Shown: positions 1 to 11,549 of the stretch, piece after piece
How positions within the stretch are numbered: position 1 is the first letter of the stretch
How the letters are laid out: each line of letters starts with the position of its first letter
From: Liquidambar formosana
Lineage: Eukaryota > Streptophyta > Magnoliopsida > Saxifragales > Altingiaceae
Reading direction: 5' to 3'
Length of the DNA: 64,000 nt
NCBI GenBank assembly: GCA_039720395.1
Contig: CM077824.1
Location: 32,142,759-32,206,758 of the forward strand
The notes under the pieces: model-generated
Database searches by the model: none
Seen by the model: only the letters and a program-made list of their open reading frames with translations
What the model was told of the DNA's origin: nothing
Made by a program: the position numbers and the translations under genes

Positions 1-242
1 ACTAGCTAGAATTTTCCCAATATATTTGTTTATTTTGAAAAGTTAAATCATAATTTTTTTGAACATTTCTATATTACCCTTTATTTTTTCAATAATTACT
101 CTCAACACAAGACTCAAAACCAAGTAGGAGAGGACAATTTTGGAAAGATAAGGTTTAATAAATGACAAGTCAAAACAATGATGACTTTTCTTAAACTGCA
201 TGCTTTGTTAAACTTTACCTATCTTTATGGGACGGATGGAGT
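1..242. mobile_element. Stowaway-like MITE, cut by window start
   Basis: The right end reads GGGACGGATGGAGT, close to the CTCCCTCCGTCCC inverted terminus of Stowaway (Tc1/mariner-derived) MITEs. The interior matches the elements at 9426-9697, 36937-37203 and 58376-58644, including the segments around AATAATTACT and ATGACAAGTCAA. The left terminus lies outside the window. It has no coding capacity. Confidence 0.7.
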
Positions 243-2172
243 TTAAAACAATTGGATTGAATTAATTGTTGATGGAAAATGTGTATCATAATGAAGGCTC
301 ATCTAGTAAAACGACATGGGATTGGATTAGGGACATAAGATTAGCTTTTCTTCTGAATCTTCGTTAATTACATATAGACAAGGTTAACATTTTAATAATG
401 ATGTTTTAGTTAGCAACACATGGAATTAGAGAAGGAATTTAGGATCGGCGGAATTAGAGAAGGAATTTAGGATTGGCTTTTCTATTTAGTTCTTTTAATT
501 CACGCGTGGAGACAGTTCCAAAACAATACAAAATACAAGATTTTTCCACTCGGCTGGTCATCCTTGTTCTTTTTCTTCATTTTTAGTGAGTAAAAGAAGG
601 GTTAGGAAGGATGGGTGGCAACCCCTTATCCGTTCGGAAAACTCGTTCGAAAAGAATAATATCACCACATTCACCAAGGGGATCTGGAACTCAAACTCAC
701 AGGAGCACAACCACACAAGGACCTAGGGGGCCATTGCCCTCCCAAATTTTAAAATCTATATATAGATATATATATATAATTTGACTCAAAAATTATACTT
801 GACCCCACCCAAAACCAAAATCCTTCCTACTATTATTTTCTATATATTGACTTAGTGTTGACCTTAGTATATTATTAATTCTTAAATGATTGAAATTTTT
901 TATATTAATGCTTTGGCTCCTCCCAAGAGGAAATTCTGATTGCGACCCCACAAACTCATGTATAAGTGAAAGCTCGAACCACCAAGCCACCTAGCCTGAC
1001 CCGAGGGTACGGGGGGCCGGGCATCGAAGCCTTGTCACTAGTTGACAAGGTTAATTGTAGGAGTAATTTTAAAGATATGATGCATGCATTCATGCATTGG
1101 CACGATGCATGAATGGAGTCCTACTCGTGCTTGATTGAAATGTTGGAGGTGGTTGGATAGAAATATAGAATATAGGGTGTAATAGGTAAAATCAGTACAG
1201 CAATGACAAGAATAGTAGGGGAGTACTAGGGGCCGGTGAGGGAGGCAACAGCTGCAGTGGGGTGCCCAGGCACAGCCGCAGCCTTGTCTATTCCTTCCCA
1301 TGTAATGTCCCTTTTAACCCAAAGATAACCTAAACTCACTTTACTCTTTTACAGGCTCCAAATAGAAAACTCACACGTGTGAAAACCCATTCTCTATCTA
1401 ATCCAGCTACCTATACACTTAACTGTAATCTAATCTTTTGAGAAATAGAGCACTTCTTACAGCAAATGTTCAAAACGGTCCCTGCTAAAGAACTTTGTCA
1501 CATTCTGCAGACAAAGGGGCAATTTCGGTTTTACGTTGTCTTCAAAACTCATAGAGTGAACCCATGATCAAAATAGAAGGGTGCTCAAATCAGTTTGTCC
1601 TTGCATCCATGTGCAATAAATACAAAATTAATAGCCCATAAACGTATCAGTATTTCTAACGACCTGTCTTTTGGACACTCTCAAAGATTCAATTATTTTT
1701 TTTTATTTATTTTTTTTTTTTGTTGCTACAAAAGATTCAATTAATTAAAAGGGTTTATGTGAACTCCAAACAGTCCATGGCCTTCAGATGGCCTCTCTCC
1801 CTCTGTGTAGAGGCATATGAGTCAGAGAAGCAGAACGAAGTACGACTCTGAGTGCCCTTAAAACTGCAAAGATACCCTTCCCACCACTTCTATTACAAGT
1901 AACGGTCCTGATCATCCCTTGCTCATTTTTCCCATTTTCACCTTGGATGAATTTTTTTATTTTTTTGAAACCAGGAGATCTAGTTTACTCAGAGAAGACT
2001 GGGGGGAGGGGTCGGGTCCCCCCCCCTTTTTTTTTTTTTTTTTTGGGTTGGGGAATTCCATTATTATAGGATGAGGGAAAAGTGGACCGCCGTAAACTTT
2101 CAAGTTCTGAGAAAACAGCTAGGTCCAGATAGGTCCAGATCATCATGGCCATATATGCATGTATAATGCATG

Positions 2173-2175
<3 letters not shown>
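243..2175. other. Intergenic, no gene supported
   Basis: No open frame here resembles a protein. Around 930-1000 the minus strand has a tRNA-like box B (GGTTCGAGC) after a box-A-like stretch, which could be the head of a decayed SINE, but no tail or target duplication is visible. From 720 to 960 there is an AT-rich block starting GGGGGCCATTGCCCTCCC that looks like transposon debris of unassigned type. The rest is ordinary AT-rich DNA. Confidence 0.5.

Positions 2176-2222
<47 letters not shown>
2176..2222. repeat. (GA)n microsatellite
   Basis: Uninterrupted GA dinucleotide run of about 47 bases. Serine/leucine-rich reading frames across it are artefacts of the repeat. Confidence 0.95.
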
Positions 2223-2225
<3 letters not shown>

Positions 2226-2699
2226 CTCGTGAGAGGGGGTGGCCAGATACCCGTGAGAGCAGACCAAAAACCCAAACACATGCAATCTAATGTTTGTGCC
2301 ACTTATCAAACGTTACATCTCACGGGCCTCCCCTTCTAACCAACTTCCACGATCCATGTCTCATTTTCTGCTTATTATTTTCTTAAATATATGGAATAAT
2401 GCCTGTAAAATGCTTGTGATTGTGGCCAACACCTGAAAAACTATCACAAACGCAAAAACCAATAACAAGACCCCAGTTAGTGTGGTGGGATCTCATGACC
2501 ATCAGGGAGCAAACAATGTGTCTTATAACTAAAATTGACGTCACCACAAAAAAAAAAGGGAAAAAAAAAAGATAGAGAGTAATATGATCTTATGAGTATG
2601 TACATTAGTAATAAAATTAGGAAAATGTTATTGATCCCAAAATGCATGTTTCTTTAATCTTTTTTGTTAATGATGTGATTATTAACCTAGCATGGATGT

Positions 2700-3290
2700 A
2701 AACAAGGCCGGTTCTAAGTTTTTTTGAAGCTCTAGGTGAACTCTTAAAATAGAGCCTCTCATATATATCCATTTTTTTTTAAAAGTACTAACATAAAGTT
2801 TGTTTGTATATCTCACTGATTTTAATTTCTTAAGATTTTTAAAAACTATAAAAGAAAAAAATTGACCATGTTATCCACTAGAAGACATCATTTTGAACAA
2901 TTTTACAGAAATTTTGTTTTTCAAAATCTTTCGTTTAAGTTGACCTTTTGGCCAAAAATTAAATAGAAATGGTAAATGATAAAAAAAATCCACTTAAATG
3001 ATAAATTTAAAAAACAATTTTTCTGTAAAGTTGTTCAAAATGATGTTTTTCTAATGGATCACGTAACAATTTTTTATAGAAACATTTTATATTTTTCGTA
3101 AACCTTAATAAATAAAAATTAGTGGAGTGTACAGATAAAATTAAAGGGTTTCAATAACCATTCTCTTTAGAAAAAAGGAAAAAAAATATTAAGCCCACTA
3201 CAACGGCTAGTCCCAAAATGGGGACCTTGTTTTTTAGCCAAAAAATGTGGGGTCCTATGCAGTTGCCTTGCCCACCTCCCGAAAACTAGC
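2700..3290. repeat. Degenerate palindromic MITE-like repeat
   Basis: The core (about 2790-3130) contains self-complementary blocks such as TTTGAACAATTTTACAGAA facing TTCTGTAAAGTTGTTCAAA. It shares these with the better-preserved elements at 7224-7633 and 25273-25738. Termini are eroded, so the limits are approximate. Confidence 0.5.
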
Positions 3291-4461
3291 ATCAGATGTA
3301 AAAAAACATACATAAATTCATGTGTGATTATAGCGTCCGTTACATCATTAGAGAAATAAAAAATATAAATTAAGAATCAATAACACTACTTTGACACTTT
3401 TGATTGTGTTGATATCCTATAAACTTTTTCATTGTATGTTGTGTGAATTTGTTTTTTGCATGTATTAGCACTAAAAAAAATAAAAATAAATAAAAAGATA
3501 GATAAAAAGTCGAAACTTAATAAAGATAAGAAGTTTATAACACAATTGTGAATTGTCATTTTTTTTTATTTAATTTATAGGAAGTTCTTTTTTACTAGAT
3601 TTGGAAAGAGCATCACATGCACCATGGACCAGTTATCTCCATTACACCCAAAGGTCTCATAATAAAAATAAAATAAAATAGAAAACACCCTACATTTCCA
3701 ATAAGACATCACATCAAGCATAGGGTACATAGTGTTGGAGAACCTGTGATTTGATCCCACAAGGGATCTCGTACCAAAAGATGGGCTGATTGGCACATAT
3801 GAGTATACGGAATCCTTTACGTAATGAGGTTACGGGTTTTGCTCCAAGCTTCTCACACCGCACTTTCCCTTTCACTTGTGTGTAATCTTCCATGCAATCA
3901 AACTATAGAGCCCCAAGCCCGGAAAAACGAATCACTCCCCACAATTTAAATATGGATATGGGCGATGCCATGTGAAGTATTTTTTGTATAACACCTATGT
4001 ATAGTACCAACTCACATCAATAAAATAAATAAATAAATAAATAAAATCTATTAAATAAATTGAAAGAATTGTAATCCATTCCCATAAGGGGTTGTTCATT
4101 AATCATTACATTTCCCTTAAAATATAAGTCAAAACATATTGTAGGAAATTTATAAGATGAGGAGAATGCTTTTTTTAAAAAAAAAATTATAACAAAGGTG
4201 TTTAAGGCATTGGTCTCAATTAATCTCTTGAGCATCTAATCCCTTAATCCCGCTTACACCATATTATTATTAGGCCTTTCAGATCCTAAGATAACGTCAA
4301 AGAAGATCAACATTTTTGTTAAATCCGCTCAACCTGTATTTACTGAAGCATTTATCGAAGTTTGACTTATTATTAGATTGATCTGTTGGGATGAGGATGC
4401 AAAGTACCTATTCCAAGTGTATGTACTATGTAGTTTTATACATGTGAAAAATTAAAATAAG

Positions 4462-4463
<2 letters not shown>
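3291..4463. other. Intergenic, nothing recognised
   Basis: AT-rich sequence with short A or T runs and a (TAAA)n tract near 4020-4044. No coding similarity, inverted repeat or structured RNA could be recognised. Confidence 0.5.

Positions 4464-4499
<36 letters not shown>
4464..4499. repeat. (GA)n microsatellite
   Basis: GA dinucleotide run of about 36 bases, similar in type to those at 2176 and 33015. Confidence 0.95.
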
Positions 4500-4501
<2 letters not shown>

Positions 4502-5681
4502 GCCTTTTGTACGGAACTACTGGGGTTTTGTCAAATGTTGGGTCCCTGTCAAGTGGGATGCGATGGAGCGATTGTCAAAAATAATGGTAAGATTGAAGGC
4601 ATGAGTATGTCTTTTCCTCTTGTGCTGCTTGTAGCTAGCTCGCTGTTAATGCCTGAACCCCGCACCTCTTCTAGCTCCTTCTTAATTTAAGCTCTCGATA
4701 GTACCACCACCCCTTCCAACACTACGTACGGCCCAGCATGCTCTCTGTGCACACTGTGTAGCCTACTCTACCAACTGGGTCTGTTAAAGAGGGTGGTTTG
4801 GTCATTTTGCACGTACCTTGGCTCTTGTGCAGTCGCTCTCTTCTATTTTCCTTAGAAAATAGTTTTGAGGCATATATGGACACATTTTTCGACCCTAAAA
4901 TTGTAAGCTTTACATTATTTTTTAAAAAAATTTTTATAATGAAGTTTTAAATCGATGTTTTGCACTTAACTAATCCTTTTGGATATATGCAATTTCCCCA
5001 TCTAATATGCACTACATGAGAGTAACCTTAATCAAAAATAGTAAGAATTAATCTCAAGACCTTTTGTCACCACTCGGTCTACTCCTCAAGGTTTGCTTTA
5101 TAACTTTCTTGATTATCCTATGAAAGGTGTATTTAATTAATAAGATTATAACCAAAGTTATCTTAACTTAGTGATAACTTTAGATTTCTCAAGCAGTTCA
5201 AAGCACAACAATGCAGAAAAAAAAAAAAAAAAAAAAGAAATAGTAATTGCAAAACAGGGAAGAGCAGAGGAGCTTCATGGCATCGTTCTCGATTCTTCCC
5301 CACCAAAAAAAAAATAAAAAATAAATAAAAAATTACCACTCCATTCGAATTCACCAGCTTCCTCAACCTCATGTCTGAACATTTGAAATCGGAACCCTTT
5401 GATCACCAGCTCTGCGACGCTTTCAAGGGCAATGGGCAAACTCATCATTTTATAAATCTTGATTATTAAAACTTTTCTAAAGTGCGAATTTATTTTTTGG
5501 TATTATTTTATCCAAAATATAGTAAGGATAGAATCATCCTTTCGTAGTTTCCGTTAATAGCAGTAAGGATTTCAAGTCAATGCGTCAATCGAAAACTCAA
5601 TTGATTGGTTTCAAAATTCGAGGTACAAAAGTGAAAGTTAATTTAAAATTTAAACTCGATACCGAGTATAAAAAACCCCTA
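4500..5681. other. Intergenic, nothing recognised
   Basis: AT-rich DNA up to the target-site duplication of the Pack-MULE. There is an A-run near 5218-5236 and no supported gene. Confidence 0.5.
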
Positions 5682-6425
5682 ATGTTTAGGGATTTGGATT
5701 TGCTGCAGTTTGTAACTTTAACTGCAGCCTCCAATTACGGCAGGATGGTTGACGTGTGGCAATGGCTTGGGTTGAAAGGCTGCGATGAATCCAGGGGTTT
5801 TGGCATTAACCCCGTTAACTCCGTTTGCTGCTTATGGCTTGAAGAAGGGAAAACGGCAGTGTTTTGGAGGAGCAAATTGGACAGCACGAGATTTCAATTT
5901 TCATTCTCCCCTTCCACTCTCTCTCCTCTTGGGAGATCTGATTTTTGAAACCCATGTCTCGCTCACCGGTGATCTCTCTCCTCCCGACGGTGGGTCTCCT
6001 ATGAAATTTTGAAAATGGTGGCATTTCAACATCTTTATCAACTACTTCTTCCTGTTCCCTTCTTCTCCACTCTTTGTTTTCCTCTTTATTCTCTTCTTTC
6101 TCTCCTTGCTGAAATTGTTTCTCATGTTTTCACCTTTCTTTTTTCTTTTTTTCTTTTTTTCTTACTTCTCTGCAACTTTTTGCTTTTCAATTTTTTTTTT
6201 CATTTTTATTCTCTCATTTCCCGTTCTTTCACTCACTTTGCTTTTTCTCCTTAAGATTGTTTATGTTTGTTATTCTCTGTTTCACTTAAATTTCTCATCT
6301 TCTACTTTTCAAAATTTATTCTACCTTTTTGACCCAATTGACTCATTTCCTTCATCTCTTTTCTGTCTTACTTAATTTAAAAAAAAAGAGGAATTGGGTT
6401 TTAGCAGATATGGAGAAAAAAGGGT

Positions 6426-6510
6426 ATGGAGGAAGGGATATTTCAGGTGAAGAGTGTGGAGGAGGCGGTGAGCATGTTGCTGCCGCAGACGCCGAAGAAG
6501 ATCGCGGACA
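6426..6510 (+). pseudogene. Captured alpha/beta-hydrolase fragment (downstream part)
   Basis: The plus strand starting at 6426 reads MEEGIFQVKSVEEAVSML followed by LPQTPKKIAD. From memory of plant alpha/beta-hydrolase-fold proteins, this resembles the segment that follows the nucleophile-elbow region. Similarity stops abruptly near 6510, so this is a fragment inside the Pack-MULE and not a working gene. It lies in the opposite orientation to the second fragment of apparently the same gene at 6628-6760. No expression is implied. Confidence 0.6.
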
Positions 6511-6627
6511 GATCAGTCCAACACCCACTTATCTCCATCGTCGTCTCAATCCGTGTCCACCATTTGCAACCCAAGATCACGATCCCCGCAACCCATCCAA
6601 CCAACACAACACCAACCTCTCCACACT

Positions 6628-6760
6628 GCCGGAAACTGCGCCGCCAAACTATACGCCACAAACCCACCGTAGCTAATCCCCACCACTTTCATCCGATTCA
6701 CTTCGTAAACCCCTATCATGCTCATCACGTACCGGGCCTGGAATGCCTCAGATAGGTCTG
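6628..6760 (-). pseudogene. Captured alpha/beta-hydrolase fragment (nucleophile elbow)
   Basis: The minus strand reads RMKVVGISYGGFVAYSLAAQ, containing the G-x-S-x-G elbow (GISYG) of alpha/beta hydrolases, preceded by FQARYVMSMIGVYEVN. Downstream of AAQFPAV the frame degenerates. In an intact hydrolase this piece would lie upstream of the segment found at 6426-6510 and on the same strand. Here the two are inverted relative to each other, so the donor sequence was rearranged during or after capture. Confidence 0.65.
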
Positions 6761-7223
6761 TTGGGAGGAGAGAGATCACTGTCGGGGTAGGTTGCCGAAG
6801 GAGACCCACTGTCGGGAGGAGAGAGATCACCGGCGAGCGAGACATGGGTTTCAAAAATAAAATCTTCCTTCTTCAAGCCATAAGCAACAAACGGAGTTAA
6901 CGGGGTTAACGCTAAAACCCCTGAACTCATCTCAGCCTTTCAACCCAAGCCACTGCCACGCGTTAGCCATCCTGCGGTAACTGGAGGCTACAGTTAAAGT
7001 CACAAACTACAGTAAATCCCAATCCATGTTTAGCCATTCTTTACATTATCCTATCTTCCTATACAAATAAGTGAATATTCAGCACATAAGAGAGATGTAG
7101 AGTTTTTGAGTGTTTTTCACCCAATTTCTATTCAATCTTTCATCTCGAAACCTAACCAAGGGAAGCATTGTATCATTTTTTTTTTTTTTTTTTTTCCTTT
7201 AGAGAGGTTATGTGAAAGGACCA

Positions 7224-7633
7224 GGCTATTGCCACCACATAAAGTATTAAGCCCCCCACATAGTTTACATTTTTTAAGGTTTTATGAAAAATATAAAAGG
7301 CTTCTACAAAAATTAGTCACGCACTCCACTGGAAAACATCATTCCAAACATATTTGTAGAATAACGTTTTTCTAAAATTTATCATTTAAGTGGAGTTTTT
7401 GGTAATTTTTCATGACACATTTTGTAAAAATGAATAATCGAGATTGTAAATAGCCAAAAAATCTTTTTAAACGATAGATTTTGGACAAATTTTCTTTTAT
7501 AAAGTTGTTCAAAATGATATATTCTAATGGCAACTGCAACTAGTTTTCGTAGAAATCTTTTATATTTTTCATTAAACCTTAAAAAGTGCAAATTAAATGA
7601 TGAGCTTACAATATTTTATGTGGTGACAATAGC
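7224..7633. mobile_element. Palindromic MITE, GGCTATTGCCACCAC family
   Basis: The ends are inverted repeats: AGGCTATTGCCACCACATAAA on the left and TTATGTGGTGACAATAGC on the right. The interior is largely self-complementary. A second copy with the same ends is at 25273-25738, and a decayed one near 2700-3290. No protein is encoded. Confidence 0.7.
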
Positions 7634-8177
7634 TTCCCTCTATGTGAAATAAGGCTAAACATTAGGTGATTTCTTGTAATTACCCAAAAAAGAAAAAAAG
7701 AAAAAAAAGAAAGAGAGAGCCGAACTTTCTCACTTGAAAAGGATTGTAACAGTGTGGCTTATGCATGCTCTATATAACCAACTAACCAAGCCAAGGATTA
7801 GGATAGGTTAAGGTTCGAACTCTATAGTTGTAACCAAAAAACTGCAAAAAGAAGTGCTATATATATATATATGGATACTTATTTGTTGAAAATGCAATCT
7901 GTCACAAAGTTGCTCCTTGTAGGAAGGAGAAATATTTTAAAAACCAAAGCTTAAGATCGACAAACCAAATATAAGAACACAAGACAACTAAAACCACTTA
8001 GGGCCTGTTTGGTTGTCCAATTCGCAATTAAATAATTCAAGAAATTTTACATAGTATTGAAAGCACACTCCATCATCTTGAATTAACAAATTTAAGAAAA
8101 TGATAGTTATTATAACAAATAAGGGTGACAATTCAAAATAGTGGTATTTCATGAATTCCTTAAAATAGTGGTATTTT

Positions 8178-8180
<3 letters not shown>
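7634..8180. other. Intergenic, nothing recognised
   Basis: Short A-rich and TA tracts (7859-7871). No coding or structured element was identified. Confidence 0.5.
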
Positions 8181-8217
<37 letters not shown>

Positions 8218-8331
8218 ATGATGATCAAGTCATATGCTGATATATATAATTTATATCAATACCTGCATTGAGAGTTGTACCTTGTGCATTAGTTGGATAT
8301 GAGGTATATATATGTACCTTGTGCATTAGTT

Positions 8332-8377
<46 letters not shown>

Positions 8378-8544
8378 TTATGTTCCCATCAATACATGTT
8401 GATGTATGTTATACCAGTACCATGCGTTGGGGTTTATACCCTTTGCATTGGTTCAATGTACCTCACATCGTACTAATGCACAAGGTATAACTCCCAATAC
8501 GGATGTTGATATAAGTTATATTAGCACGTGCTTATCTGATCATC

Positions 8545-8578
<34 letters not shown>

Positions 8579-8700
8579 AAACTGGTCCTATAAAGATGTG
8601 GTTATCACCATGCATTGGGGGTTGTACTTCTTGCATTGGTGACCCAAAAACCCACCAACATGAGAGGTAATAACTCCCAATGCATTGTACCAATATAATC
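8181..8700. repeat. TA microsatellites in a decayed foldback repeat
   Basis: There are (TA)n tracts at about 8181-8213, 8336-8374 and 8546-8575. Between them lie opposing copies of ACCTTGTGCATTAG and CTAATGCACAAGGT, and related blocks (CCAATGCA, TTGCATTGG). A related block set recurs at 37250-37450, so this is probably a dispersed foldback element broken up by TA expansion. Confidence 0.6.
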
Positions 8701-8759
8701 AGCACGTTTTCATACGACCAATTCTATATTAACCTAAAACTTGTTAACCAATGAAACAA

Positions 8760-9215
8760 GTTATGTTTGCCCACAAGCAAAGGAAAGACTGAGAGTTCGT
8801 TTTCCATATATGAGACTTCAGAAGGCCAATTCATGACCGTACGTGTCGATGATACCATCCATTCATTGTGCCCATAGCAGTCTATAAATTCAACATAATA
8901 GCATAAGCAATAGTAAACACTAAACAGTATAAAAGTTACCTGCAATACTTGCTCCGAATCACTGCTGATCAAAAGTTCTATAGCTTCATTCTCTTTGGTA
9001 AGTCCAAAATATTTTAAGGGGCTCTACACTTTAACCCCCCCAGCCCACCCAAGTGCATACCAGGTTTGGTAAGTCCAAAATATTTTAAGGGGCTCTACAC
9101 TGGGATCCCAGGGCACAGAAGAGGAGAACCAGCATCCACGACCATGATGTCAGAGTAGCCTCCATAAGTGGCAGTTCCATCGATCGTAGTAAGTGGGACC
9201 AATAACTTAGCCAAG
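8760..9215 (-). pseudogene. Relic of a CAD-like dehydrogenase gene (exons 3-4)
   Basis: The minus strand keeps pieces of exon 4 (about 8765-8880; VFPLLVG is readable) and exon 3 (about 8941-9211), plus intron 3 sequence closest to the pseudogene copy at 17387-21426. Exon 4 has lost two internal blocks. In exon 3 the Rossmann glycine motif region is mostly gone and a stretch (GGTAAGTCCAAAATATTTTA) is duplicated at 9000 and 9069. Exons 1, 2 and 5 are absent. It is the most decayed member of the array and is separated from the others by ELP4. Confidence 0.8.
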
Positions 9216-9425
9216 AGAAAAAGAAAAAAAAAGGTGGAACCAATGTTTAGACAATTTGTGATTGGTAAACAAGAATTGCTATTTTAGCAGGGTATGAAAT
9301 GTATGGTCAAATAATAAATATGACTCCACAAGATCTTGTTTTGTTCAAGGATTAGATTTAAAGAGTTACGTAAAACTTTTTAGTATTACTCCTCCTTGAT
9401 AATTTTTTCTACGATTTACATTATA

Positions 9426-9697
9426 CTCTTTCCGTCCAATAAAGATAGGCTAAATTTGACAAAACACGTAGTTTAAGAAAAACCATCGTTACCTTGACTT
9501 GTCATTTATTAAATTCTATATTTCCAAAAATACCCTTTCTTACTTGACATTAGGTTTTATGTTGAAAGTAATTATTGAACTAATAAAGGGTAATATAAAA
9601 ATGTTAAAAAAATTATGATTCGACTTTTCAAAATGGACAAATATTTTAGAACACAAAAAATAACAAAAATGGTCCATCTTTGTGAGACGGAGGGAAG
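9426..9697. mobile_element. Stowaway-like MITE
   Basis: Bounded by CTCTTTCCGTCC and GACGGAGGGAAG with a TA on each side (9424-9425, 9698-9699), the target duplication typical of Stowaway elements. It is in inverted orientation relative to the copy at 1-242 and about 200 bp beyond the dehydrogenase relic. Confidence 0.8.
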
Positions 9698-9849
9698 TAT
9701 TAAACTCATAGTTGTATGAAGTATTATGTTTTCTACACGTACTCAGTCTATGCATGATGCTCACCAAAGTCGTTAGGTTATCCCATTTGTAGAGTGCTCC
9801 AAAATATAGTATTATAATTTTTAAAAAATGGATCAATCACTAATCGTTA

Positions 9850-11549
9850 TTTATTAGAGCGAAGATTTCCGCGACCTAGCACTTCCCATTTTACTTTCCA
9901 AACTCCGAAGTAGCGTATTGCTTGGCGCTTCCAAAGCGGGGAAATTCTCTTATAAACTGGAAACTCAAGTGAGAGGCTTCCCTCTCTTGCGATGTTCACC
10001 GTGAGGTATGCTTTTCCTCTCTCTTTCCTCTCTCTTCGCAAGAGCCATGGCATCCTTCGTGTGGGTAGTTTTTCTGTGATGGGTTATCTTCCTAAGGTGG
10101 TGATGATGGGTTCATATGTGGAGAGAGTGGAGAGGAGGTAGGGTACCAAAGACGCAGAGGGCACAGTCGCACGGATGGATATTGTTTATTTTTAAGGTTT
10201 TTATTATGAAAAAATATATTTTGTATTCACTTTTGAGAATGGGATTTGGTTCAGCTTGTGTTTCATGGGATTCGTCCTGTCGCATGCCTACTGTTTGTGA
10301 AAATGCTAAATTGAAAGTAATTTATATGCTTATATGTCTGGCTTTTCATTTGCGCGTGTATTGGCTCTGTTAGAATTATTTTTCTGTAATATGGATCCCA
10401 CCTTGTTCATTTTGCACTCAACTAATACAAATAAATGCATTAGGCTCAGTTGATGGGTAATAATTTTAAAGTTCTAAGCTTTAGTTGCTTTCCTTTTCCC
10501 ACTGTTTCTCAGCAACCAACCAGAAGGTTTTTCTATGTCTTTTTATTTCAAGTATAATTTAGTACATTTTTTTTTTTTAATATGCACTCATCTATTTCAT
10601 TGATTTATTCTTCATGATGAAGTTGGCTATATCGTAAACCAACTGTTTCAATGAAAAGTGTCTGCAGTCTCGTGTTGCTTAATTCTAGTTATGATATGAC
10701 TTGCATTTAGCTTTACACTTAGCACTATCTTGGTCGATCTGGACCCATTTGAAGTGGTTATAGTCATCAAATGATGGTCCATTAGTGGGAATTAACTCCA
10801 TAGTTTGAATTAAGTGTTTGCATCAGAGTGTTTAATCAGTAATGTATAGAATTGGGGTGTATATTGAGGTTTGAGAACTCAATATTCAGAAAGCTTTGAA
10901 TCATTAGTAATGGCATTATAGTGGTTCTTAATGGTATAAAATGGATTTGGAATTTAAGGATTAAAAACATAACTTAGTTGTTACATCTATATCAGATTAT
11001 AGAACGTTATGAAAGTAGATTTTGTTTAAAACATTACCATAACAACTCTGTCTTTAAAATAGATCACATTCAAACAGATTGAATTATAATCACAATATTT
11101 ATAAGATTAGTAATTTGAATTGTAAATTGTATGTGTTAAATATTTAATAGGAAATTTATAGGATTTTGAACTTAGTATTCAAATCATTTAGGTTAAGATT
11201 CAATTTGATTGCAAGTATCGAAGTCCTGAATTGTAGGATTTAACCACTATGACTATATTGACCTATCATTTTCAGTTATTTTTATTACAATGATCATCAT
11301 TGCATTAGTGATTTAACATTAATGAATACAAAGGTCACTGTTTTTTATTATTATCGTTAAAACATCTATTCTTCCATTATCTTTTGCTGCTATTACTTAT
11401 TTAATATTGTTTAATAATGTATTAGTAATTATTATACTCAATGTATATCCAAGCTGCAGGTGTTCTACGACTAGGACAGAGCAACAGAGAATGTTTCTAC
11501 AACATTCTTTATTTCTTGATTGAGAGTGGTAGAGTTCATTGACGCAGCC
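9850..11549 (+). promoter_or_regulatory. Putative ELP4 promoter and leader region with 5' UTR intron
   Basis: Less AT-rich than its surroundings. A possible leader exon ends at about 10005 with GTGAG followed by the donor GTATGCTT, and a possible acceptor (AAGCTGCAG) ends at about 11460, 90 bases before the ELP4 start. This would give a 5' UTR intron of about 1.45 kb, common in plant housekeeping genes. No open frame in the interval is convincing. The proposal rests only on splice-like sequence and position. Confidence 0.35.

Larger units (their letters stand above)
5690..7025. mobile_element. Pack-MULE-like element with long inverted arms
   Basis: Two inverted arms face each other: left about 5690-6000 and right about 6799-7025. 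The left outer end reads GGATTTGGATTTGCTGCAG and the right, reverse-complemented, GGATTGGGATTTACTGTAG. The copies of ATGTTTAG at 5682-5689 and 7026-7033 form an 8-bp target-site duplication. The right arm lacks about 90 bases present in the left, around 5840-5935. Long inverted termini with an 8-9 bp duplication are typical of Mutator-like elements. The interior carries host-gene fragments rather than a transposase, so the element is non-autonomous. A hAT origin would also fit an 8-bp duplication but not such long arms. Confidence 0.8.

Noticed and set aside
930..1000. tRNA gene on the minus strand
   Set aside because: Only box-like motifs are present; no cloverleaf with acceptor and anticodon stems can be drawn. 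A SINE remnant is more likely.
5580..5948. Open frame of 122 codons on the plus strand
   Set aside because: Almost all of it lies in the left arm of the Pack-MULE and is mirrored in the right arm. It has no protein family features and its start lies outside the element.
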